Below are positions 18,999 to 24,359 of a stretch of 24,359 nt of DNA, one piece after another. The DNA comes from a virus. The notes under the pieces are model-generated. The model was not told the origin of the DNA. It worked only from the letters and a program-made list of their open reading frames with translations, and did no database searches. The stretch lies in the IMG/VR virus record IMGVR_UViG_3300020469_000256, positions 1-24,359 of that record; one strand, given 5' to 3'. Both the position numbers and the translations under genes were made by a program. Position 1 is the stretch's first letter, and every line of letters starts with the position of its first letter.

Positions 18999-20391
18999 AG
19001 TGGGTCGTATTCAGGATTGGCTAGATAATCCTGTCGGAAAATTACCGGTCAGCTGTACAACTTTTAAAGTTGGGGACAGTATGACAGAAGGAAGAGATTC
19101 TATTGAAGCATCATGGAAATTTACCTCATGGGGTTTACGAAATGGAGCGGGAGTAGGAATTACCCTGGACGATATAAGAGCAGAAGGGGAAGTAAACGAT
19201 AAGGGGTTGTATGCAAGCGGTCCTGTGTCATTCGCAAAAATATATTCAGCATTAAATGAAACACTTAGACGCGGTGGTGTTCAGAAAATTGGAGCGGTTA
19301 CGCTTCATCTTTCCATTGATCACCCTGACATTGTTACCTTCGTGCGGGCGACCAGAAGTAGTCTCCCCTGGGTTAAACGATGTGTTGACCTCACCCCAGA
19401 ACTCTGGGCTAATACAGAAACTTCAACAAAGACGGAAATACTTGGAGCAATTGCAAAAGGAGATGTCTGGTTAAACAAAATCAAGCATAACAAACATGGA
19501 GAAAGGCTTTTAAGTAATGTTTGCTTAGAGGTTTACACCCTATCCAGGGGCACATGTTTGCTTTCTCATTGCAACTTAGGTGCATGTCATGTTGGCATGT
19601 TAAAAACTGTCTTTGTAGATGCCATGACAGAGTTATGTCAGATGCATAGTAAGACAGGAGTTGGAGGTGAATATCTTACTCCTCAAGAAGATAAGCAAGT
19701 TGGTTTGGGTATTCTTGGACTAGCTAATTTCTTAGCTTATAGTCAAGTTACATACAAGGAATTTGGTGATGCTTTAGAACAAGTCAACCAGGGTAACTAC
19801 GCAGTAGGTCCAGCTGGAGTTTTAGCTCAGGAATTTCAAGAAGCAATAGATGCTGCTACAGATGTTGCATGTTCATATGGAATGGAAAGAGCATTCTGTA
19901 TAGCTCCAACTGCATCATGTAGTTATAGATCAAATGATCTTCTTGGTTACACAGCTACACCTGAGATAGCTCCACCTATAGATAGAGTTGTCTCCAGGGA
20001 TAGTGGAGAACTAGGAGTTATAGATGTTAACTATGGTCCTGATGTAGAGATAGCAAGAGAAGTTGGATGGGAAGTTTATAAGAAAGTTGCTGATCAATTA
20101 ATGACTATGTATGAGAGAACTGGATTGCTTCATGGCTATTCATTTAACTCTTGGTCGGACATGGTTACTTACGATGAAGCGTTTATAGAAGATTGGCTGA
20201 AATCGCCACAAACAAGTTTGTACTACAGTTTGCAAGTTCGTGGTGATACCCAGGATAAAACCTCAGCCTACGCAGCCCTTGATGAAGAGGAAGTAGAAGA
20301 GTACTTAGCAGATTTGTTTACAAAAGAACCCGACCCAAACGCAACACCCGATCCTAATTACAAGATTGAATGCTACGGCTGTGAACAATGA
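18958..20391 (+). CDS. nrdA: Class I ribonucleotide reductase, large (alpha) subunit, compact
   Basis: 477 residues, much shorter than E. coli NrdA (761), with no N-terminal ATP cone. LPVSCTTF holds the first active-site Cys (33), NVCLEV is the N-x-C-x-E motif with the thiyl radical Cys 189, LSHCNLGAC gives the partner Cys, and APTASCSYRSNDLLG matches the PTA-x-x-S motif. The end (CYGC, 472-475) is the redox-shuttle Cys pair. It reduces ribonucleotides for phage DNA synthesis. Homologues in P-SSP7 were long annotated as B12-dependent class II and later reassigned to class I because the next gene is the beta subunit; the same pair occurs here. A 4-base ATGA overlap joins it to nrdB. Confidence 0.93.
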   Translation: MKLKTEGKPNPIVKVGRIQDWLDNPVGKLPVSCTTFKVGDSMTEGRDSIEASWKFTSWGLRNGAGVGITLDDIRAEGEVNDKGLYASGPVSFAKIYSALNETLRRGGVQKIGAVTLHLSIDHPDIVTFVRATRSSLPWVKRCVDLTPELWANTETSTKTEILGAIAKGDVWLNKIKHNKHGERLLSNVCLEVYTLSRGTCLLSHCNLGACHVGMLKTVFVDAMTELCQMHSKTGVGGEYLTPQEDKQVGLGILGLANFLAYSQVTYKEFGDALEQVNQGNYAVGPAGVLAQEFQEAIDAATDVACSYGMERAFCIAPTASCSYRSNDLLGYTATPEIAPPIDRVVSRDSGELGVIDVNYGPDVEIAREVGWEVYKKVADQLMTMYERTGLLHGYSFNSWSDMVTYDEAFIEDWLKSPQTSLYYSLQVRGDTQDKTSAYAALDEEEVEEYLADLFTKEPDPNATPDPNYKIECYGCEQ

Positions 20392-21101
20392 ACCCATACG
20401 AAAAATTATTAAATAGAAAAAGAAAATGGACACCTGTCCAAGTCACAAAAGGAAAGGTAAAAGAAGGTGCTGAAGAAACCCTCAAGCGTGTACTCTCAAT
20501 ACGTCATATGGAGTTGCCAGTCGGAGCATTTGTTACTGAAGCTCTTGAGAAAGGTGTACCCGATAAAGCTAGAGAAGTTCTCCTCTCGAATGTTAAAGAT
20601 GAAGAGAATCACGATAAAGCTTTAGATTATGTTGTCCAGGCACATGGCTTAGATGAAAAGTCAGAACGAGAAGCTTTGATATTAAGGGATGCCTGGATGA
20701 GTCATCCTGACCACACGTTACTAAAATCATTGACTGCTGAAAGAGCGATATTTTTCGTTCTTTTACCGTTTTTAAGATTTAATGGTGACGTTGGTATGAG
20801 AACTACATCAATGGATATCTCGCGTGATGAACAGATCCATGTGGCGGTCGGAAGTCTTGTTACAGCAGAGCTTCAGCTTACTGCTAGTCCTTCCCTGGAC
20901 AAACTAAGGAAGGCAACAATTAACTGGATTATGCAGCCACTAGGTAATCACGAAGATAAATATTTAAATAAAAAATTTTGGTTAGATGCTTCAGACAGAT
21001 TGATGTATGAAGGCAGAGCACCAGAACTAGCACAAACAAAGGCTGCTAGAGTTCCAGCTTTTTTTGAGACAAGTAATGAAAATCTCCCCCAATACGCTTA
21101 G
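20388..21101 (+). CDS. nrdB: Class I ribonucleotide reductase, small (beta) subunit, divergent
   Basis: 237 residues, short for NrdB (about 320-375). A ferritin-like four-helix metal site is visible: Glu 42 (MELPVG), the first E-x-x-H (Glu 72, His 75 in KDEENHDKAL), Glu 118 (TAERAIFFVLLPF) and the second E-x-x-H (Glu 148, His 151 in SRDEQIHVAV). Spacing follows E. coli NrdB (84, 115/118, 204, 238/241). The position four residues after the first His, Tyr 122 in E. coli, is Leu 79; Tyr 81 is two residues away. So radical storage is probably not the standard tyrosyl. Gene pair with nrdA (ATGA overlap). Harrison and colleagues described an overlooked beta subunit of this kind in P-SSP7. Confidence 0.85.
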   Translation: MNPYEKLLNRKRKWTPVQVTKGKVKEGAEETLKRVLSIRHMELPVGAFVTEALEKGVPDKAREVLLSNVKDEENHDKALDYVVQAHGLDEKSEREALILRDAWMSHPDHTLLKSLTAERAIFFVLLPFLRFNGDVGMRTTSMDISRDEQIHVAVGSLVTAELQLTASPSLDKLRKATINWIMQPLGNHEDKYLNKKFWLDASDRLMYEGRAPELAQTKAARVPAFFETSNENLPQYA

Positions 21102-21258
21102 GCTCGAAGACGAAAGAATAGATGCATTGGTGAAAAGGATTGAAGACAACTTCAGACCATCACCAATACTTCCTTCGGATTCGATAGAAAAAATAATGTA
21201 TCAAGCTGGCCAAGCCAGTGTGATCGAGTATATAAAAAATCAATTAAAGGACGAATAA
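21076..21258 (+). CDS. Small protein after nrdB, unknown function
   Basis: 60 residues from ATG 21076 (MKISPNTLRLEDERIDALVK). Helical and charged, with IEKIMYQAGQASVIEYIKNQL as an amphipathic C-terminal helix. The frame begins inside the end of nrdB (26-base overlap) and stops one base before the next ATG. Place of the photosynthesis or high-light genes in other cyanopodoviruses, but this protein resembles neither. Function unknown. Confidence 0.6.
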   Translation: MKISPNTLRLEDERIDALVKRIEDNFRPSPILPSDSIEKIMYQAGQASVIEYIKNQLKDE

Positions 21259-21259
21259 A

Positions 21260-21520
21260 ATGTGTTTTTTTAGTAGACGCACACCAAGCCCCCCTCCAGC
21301 TGCTGCAACTTTACCACCAGCAAAAGCTGTAAACCCAACAGTAGATACCACTGTTCCAGATGCAAAAAAAATTACCGATACAGATGACGTAAAAAAAGTT
21401 AGTTACGGTGATGCTGGTAATAAGAAAGCTACACAGAAAAGTAACCGTGTAGGTTCAGATTCACTAAAAATAAATCTTAATACAGGATCAGGTGGATCAA
21501 GTGGAGGACTGAATGTATAA
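21260..21520 (+). CDS. Small Pro- and Ser-rich virion-associated protein (gp7.3 or gp6.7-like position)
   Basis: 86 residues. The N-terminus MCFFSRRTPSPPPAA, a flexible Thr- and Lys-rich middle and the C-terminal LKINLNTGSGGSSGGLNV form the pattern of short structural proteins encoded just before the portal in marine T7-like phages; T7 keeps 6.7 and 7.3 here. The GG-rich end is typical. AAAGGACG (21247-21254) provides a ribosome site. It overlaps the portal gene by 8 bases. Role in head or tail assembly is inferred from position. Confidence 0.7.
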   Translation: MCFFSRRTPSPPPAAATLPPAKAVNPTVDTTVPDAKKITDTDDVKKVSYGDAGNKKATQKSNRVGSDSLKINLNTGSGGSSGGLNV

Positions 21521-23102
21521 AGCTCGCGAAAGATACGATCAGTTATCTAGTGATAGAACAGAGTTTCTAGATATGGCTGTTCGTTGCAGCGAGCTTACCC
21601 TCCCTTATCTCATACATGACGATAACGTATATACCCATAATCGAAAAAATATTAATAAACCTTTCCAATCAACAGGAGCTGCTTGCTGTACCACTTTGGC
21701 TGCAAAGCTTATGCTGGCTCTGCTACCTGTGCAAACTACATTTTTTAAATTACAAGTAAAAAGTGACAAGATTGGAACCGAAATAGATCCACAAATAAAA
21801 AGTGAATTAGACCTTTCTTTTTCAAAAATTGAAAGAACTATCATGGACTATATTGCCGCATCTAATGACCGGGTTGTATTACACCAAGCACTTAAGCATT
21901 TAATTGTTGGTGGTAATTCATTAATTTTTATGGGCAAAGAGGGATTAAAAAATTTTCCTCTTTCACGTTATGTTGTGAATAGAGATGGTAATGGGAAATG
22001 GCTCGAATGCGTAACCAAAGAATTAATAAGTAGAAAATTATTAGAAGATAAACTACCTCCAAAAAAAACTAATACAGGTATTGATGAATCTAAGAATCGT
22101 AATGATGATGTAGAAGTTTATACATGTGTTAAATATGATCCCCAAGGTAAAAGATATACTTGGCATCAAGAAGCAGAGGATGTAATCCTTAATGGTAGTC
22201 AAAGTTCTGCACCTGAAGATGCAAACCCCTGGCTTTTATTGACCTTCAATCATACCGATGGAGAACCATATGGTCGTTCCAGAGTAGAAGAATTTATTGG
22301 TGACTTCGAAACATTAGATGCTTTGACCCAAGCTCTTGTAGAAGGGTCAGCTGCGGCAGCAAAAGTAATCTTTCTTTTAAATCCCGCTTCTCCAATAAAA
22401 CCACAAAATTTAAGTTTGAGTGGGAATGGAGCAATTGTATCTGGAAGACCAGAAGATATAGGTGTTGTTACCGTAGGAAAAACTCAAGACTTTTCTACAG
22501 CTGCACAACAAATAGCAAATATAGAAAAGAGATTGAACGAAGCATTCCTGGTTTATACACAGAGACAGGCAGAGAGAGTTACAGCAGAAGAGATAAGGAC
22601 CACACAGTTTCTCTTAGAGCAACAACTTGGTGGACTATTTTCATTGCTGACTACGCAATTTCTAAAACCATATTTGTCCAGGATACTTTTAGTTCTTACT
22701 AGATCAGGACAAATTCCTGACTTACCAAAAGATTTAGTACAGCCACAGATTGTAGCTGGTATCAATGCACTAGGAAGAGGATCAGATGCACAGCAACTAA
22801 CTACTTTCATGGGAACAATTGCTCAGACAGTCGGACCAGAAGCATTGATGAAATATATAAATCCCCAGGAAGCTATCAAAAGACTTGCAGCTGCACAAGG
22901 TATTGATGTTCTTAATCTTGTTAAGACAGTAGATCAAATGCAAGCAGATAAACAAGAACAGATGGAAATGATGACTAATAAATCACTTGTTGATCAAGCT
23001 GGTCAACTTGCCGGTACTCCAGTTTTAGATCCATCAAAAAACCCGGAAGCTTTGGACACAATAAACCAAGTAACCCAGGGAGCACTTTCACCCCAAGAAT
23101 AA
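21513..23102 (+). CDS. Portal protein (head-tail connector, T7 gp8-like)
   Basis: 529 residues, close to T7 gp8 (536). N-terminal MYKARERYDQLSSDRTEFLDMAVRCSELTLPYL, GAACCTTLAAKLMLALLPVQTTFFKL, HLIVGGNSLIFM, NHTDGEPYGRSRVEEFIGDFETLD and RQAERVTAEEIRTTQF are the familiar blocks of podovirus portals (in order, at about 1-34, 55-80, 128-140, 247-272 and 349-366). Twelve copies form the vertex through which terminase packages DNA. The C-terminal 60 residues are Gln- and Met-rich. It lies directly before scaffold, in T7 order. Start overlaps the previous gene. Confidence 0.95.
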   Translation: MYKARERYDQLSSDRTEFLDMAVRCSELTLPYLIHDDNVYTHNRKNINKPFQSTGAACCTTLAAKLMLALLPVQTTFFKLQVKSDKIGTEIDPQIKSELDLSFSKIERTIMDYIAASNDRVVLHQALKHLIVGGNSLIFMGKEGLKNFPLSRYVVNRDGNGKWLECVTKELISRKLLEDKLPPKKTNTGIDESKNRNDDVEVYTCVKYDPQGKRYTWHQEAEDVILNGSQSSAPEDANPWLLLTFNHTDGEPYGRSRVEEFIGDFETLDALTQALVEGSAAAAKVIFLLNPASPIKPQNLSLSGNGAIVSGRPEDIGVVTVGKTQDFSTAAQQIANIEKRLNEAFLVYTQRQAERVTAEEIRTTQFLLEQQLGGLFSLLTTQFLKPYLSRILLVLTRSGQIPDLPKDLVQPQIVAGINALGRGSDAQQLTTFMGTIAQTVGPEALMKYINPQEAIKRLAAAQGIDVLNLVKTVDQMQADKQEQMEMMTNKSLVDQAGQLAGTPVLDPSKNPEALDTINQVTQGALSPQE

Positions 23103-23105
23103 ATT

Positions 23106-23906
23106 ATGGCAGAAACATTAACTATTGATAATACAGAAGATAGTACAGTTCTTACAGAAGAGGAGCAAGATTCACTACAAGTTGGTGAAGATTTAGTAGG
23201 ACAACAAGAGGATCTTTTAGCTGGTAAATATGAAAATGCCCAGGAATTAGAAAAGGCATATATGGAACTCCAGAAAAAGCTTGGTCAATCAGAAGAAGAA
23301 GAAGAAGGCGAAGAGGTAGAAGAAGAACAAGAAGTTGAGTCTGAAGATGAAACTGAAGAGTATGAACTTTCAGATAATGCAGAACTTATAGCAGAGGCAA
23401 GTGCCGAATTTGAAGATGATGGGCAACTGAGTGAAGAAACACTAGCTAAGTTCCAAGGAATGTCATCTACAGATTTAGTAAATGCATATGTAGAAATGTC
23501 TGAGTTTGTTGGAGAAGATGGTGAAGTAGAAGCTGCACCTGATTTATCTGATACAGATATCAATACAGTTAAGAATGTTGTAGGTGGTGAACAGGCTTAC
23601 GAAAATATTATGACCTGGAGTCAAAATAATTTACCAGAGTCAAAGATAAGTGCTTTTGATGAACTTGTTGAATCAGGAAGTGTTGAAGCAATTTCATTAG
23701 CAGTAGAAGGTTTAAAAGCTAGATACGAAATGGCTAATGGTTATGAGGGTGAACTAGTAACAGGTCGAGCACCTGTACAACAAAGTGATGGATTCAGAAG
23801 TCAAGCTGAATTAGTAGCTGCTATGTCTGACCCTAGATACGATAACGACCCAGCATATCGCAATGACGTTATTGAAAAACTTGATAGATCAAACGTGGAA
23901 TTTTAA
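23106..23906 (+). CDS. Capsid scaffold protein (T7 gp9-like)
   Basis: 266 residues, highly acidic. A Glu-rich run (SEEEEEGEEVEEEQEVESED, about 59-78) separates an N-terminal part with the conserved LLAGKYENAQELEKAYMELQKKLGQ from helical C-terminal segments (LVNAYVEMSEFVG, NIMTWSQNNLPE, ELVAAMSDPRYDNDPAYRNDVIEKL). The LAGKY-x-x-xEELEKAY and SDPRY-x-xDPAYR patterns are typical of T7-like scaffold proteins. It guides capsid shell assembly and is released before DNA entry. It begins 3 bases after the portal stop. Confidence 0.92.
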   Translation: MAETLTIDNTEDSTVLTEEEQDSLQVGEDLVGQQEDLLAGKYENAQELEKAYMELQKKLGQSEEEEEGEEVEEEQEVESEDETEEYELSDNAELIAEASAEFEDDGQLSEETLAKFQGMSSTDLVNAYVEMSEFVGEDGEVEAAPDLSDTDINTVKNVVGGEQAYENIMTWSQNNLPESKISAFDELVESGSVEAISLAVEGLKARYEMANGYEGELVTGRAPVQQSDGFRSQAELVAAMSDPRYDNDPAYRNDVIEKLDRSNVEF

Positions 23907-23908
23907 TT

Positions 23909-24211
23909 ATGTCACCAATGGGACCAAATACTTACGGAAGTCAAAGAGGTAGACCACCAAAACCTAAAGCAGCGAAGCCACCAATGAGGCCAGCACCTCC
24001 AATCAAAACAACTGGAATGACTCCAGAGATGAAAAGAAAGCTTAAACAAGCTATGAAAAAAGCTGAAGAGAAAGCTAAGAACGCGGCTAAGAAAGTAACC
24101 AAAAAAAATTTAGCTACAAAAACACCAGCAAAAAAAAGAAAGCAAAAATATAACCCTTATGGTCCAGGAACTATGAATCCTACAAACGCTTCATATAGCA
24201 CAGGACCATAA
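23909..24211 (+). CDS. Small Pro- and Lys-rich protein after scaffold, unknown function
   Basis: 100 residues. N-terminal Pro- and Gly-rich segment (GRPPKPKAAKPPMRPAPP), central Lys- and Ala-rich helix (MKRKLKQAMKKAEEKAKNAA), then NLATKTPAKKRKQK and a Gly- and Asn-rich tail. H1-like composition suggests DNA binding. The LATKTP motif is shared with the repeat region of the Lys-rich protein at 1531-2943. Start is 2 bases after the scaffold stop. It sits between scaffold and the expected capsid gene, where T7 has no gene. Confidence 0.65.
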   Translation: MSPMGPNTYGSQRGRPPKPKAAKPPMRPAPPIKTTGMTPEMKRKLKQAMKKAEEKAKNAAKKVTKKNLATKTPAKKRKQKYNPYGPGTMNPTNASYSTGP

Positions 24212-24216
24212 CAGAA

Positions 24217-24256
24217 ACATAGAGGCGACCCGAATCGTATCGTCCTCGCCTTATGT
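24217..24256 (+). promoter_or_regulatory. Strong hairpin before the presumed capsid gene
   Basis: ACATA-G-AGGCGA (24217-24228) pairs with TCGCCT-TATGT (24246-24256): 11 pairs with a single bulged G around a 17-base loop. No T tract follows, so an RNase III-type processing or stability element is more likely than a terminator. Confidence 0.6.
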
Positions 24257-24278
24257 TTACTACCCTAACCGAACTATT

Positions 24279-24359
24279 ATGCGAACTACCGAATACGGTA
24301 AACAAAATATTTATCCAATCGAAACTCCAGCAAGAGTTATCGAAAACTATCCAATTAAC
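24279..24359 (+). CDS. Start of the next gene, partial (major capsid protein expected by position)
   Basis: 27 codons, open to the window edge (MRTTEYGKQNIYPIETPARV...). The order portal, scaffold, capsid in T7-like phages makes the capsid protein the best guess, but the visible residues are too few to confirm. A competing frame opens at ATG 24253 and also reaches the edge; the 24279 frame looks more protein-like. No Shine-Dalgarno sequence is evident in front of either. Confidence 0.4.
   Translation, partial: MRTTEYGKQNIYPIETPARVIENYPIN

Noticed and set aside
18958-20391. Class II (B12-dependent) reductase
   Set aside because: An adjacent gene encodes a ferritin-like beta subunit with all metal ligands, and the alpha has the class I-type C-terminal Cys pair.

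Overview
The window is a compact, AT-rich stretch of a lytic-type T7-like (autographivirus-type) marine phage. Gene order, small size and phage-type RNA polymerase match the cyanopodoviruses of the P-SSP7 kind (and their pelagiphage relatives): MarR-like regulator, integrase, RNA polymerase, SSB, endonuclease I, primase-helicase, DNA polymerase, nuclease, 5'-3' exonuclease, DUF3310, class I ribonucleotide reductase, gp7.3-like protein, portal, scaffold. Host assignment is inference; no photosynthesis gene or full tRNA is visible. Nearly every gene is on the + strand, joined by ATGA or TAATG overlaps.

Layout. 1-4882 is the right end of a T7-like map: end of a structural gene, an exported protein, small terminase, an HNH nuclease, very basic proteins and large terminase. 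4883-6005 is the junction between the right and left genome ends; it has a terminator, two small genes, hairpins, sigma70-like promoters and a gene-free 460 bases. Finding terminase directly followed by early genes means that the source is a circularised or concatemeric assembly and that any direct terminal repeat has been collapsed. 6006-9573 is the early region with small unknown genes, a cysteine-rich protein, a short tandem repeat array and a MarR-like regulator. 9566-13403 carries integrase, two tiny paralogues and RNA polymerase. 13403-21258 is DNA replication and nucleotide metabolism. 21260-24359 is head assembly, cut at the start of the next gene (expected position of the major capsid gene).

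How it works together: host polymerase probably reads the early region from promoters near 5600-5770, makes the phage RNA polymerase, and this transcribes replication and then head, tail and packaging genes. The two-gene class I reductase supplies dNTPs, and endonuclease I and the exonucleases recycle host DNA.

Most unusual: two very small RNA elements (5949-5991 and 7337-7381) fold like a tRNA from which the D and anticodon arms have been removed: acceptor stem, a short linker containing TGGCA, then a T arm with a TTCGATT loop. Their stems differ in sequence but keep pairing, and each is followed within 1-3 bases by a terminator hairpin. They bracket a five-gene early module that also contains three copies of a 16-18 base repeat. 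Other points: a reductase small subunit without the radical tyrosine at the usual place, an integrase that has lost its first catalytic arginine, a DNA polymerase split into two frames, an iteron-like array beside an AT-rich tract, and a histone-tail-like repeat protein in the packaging module.
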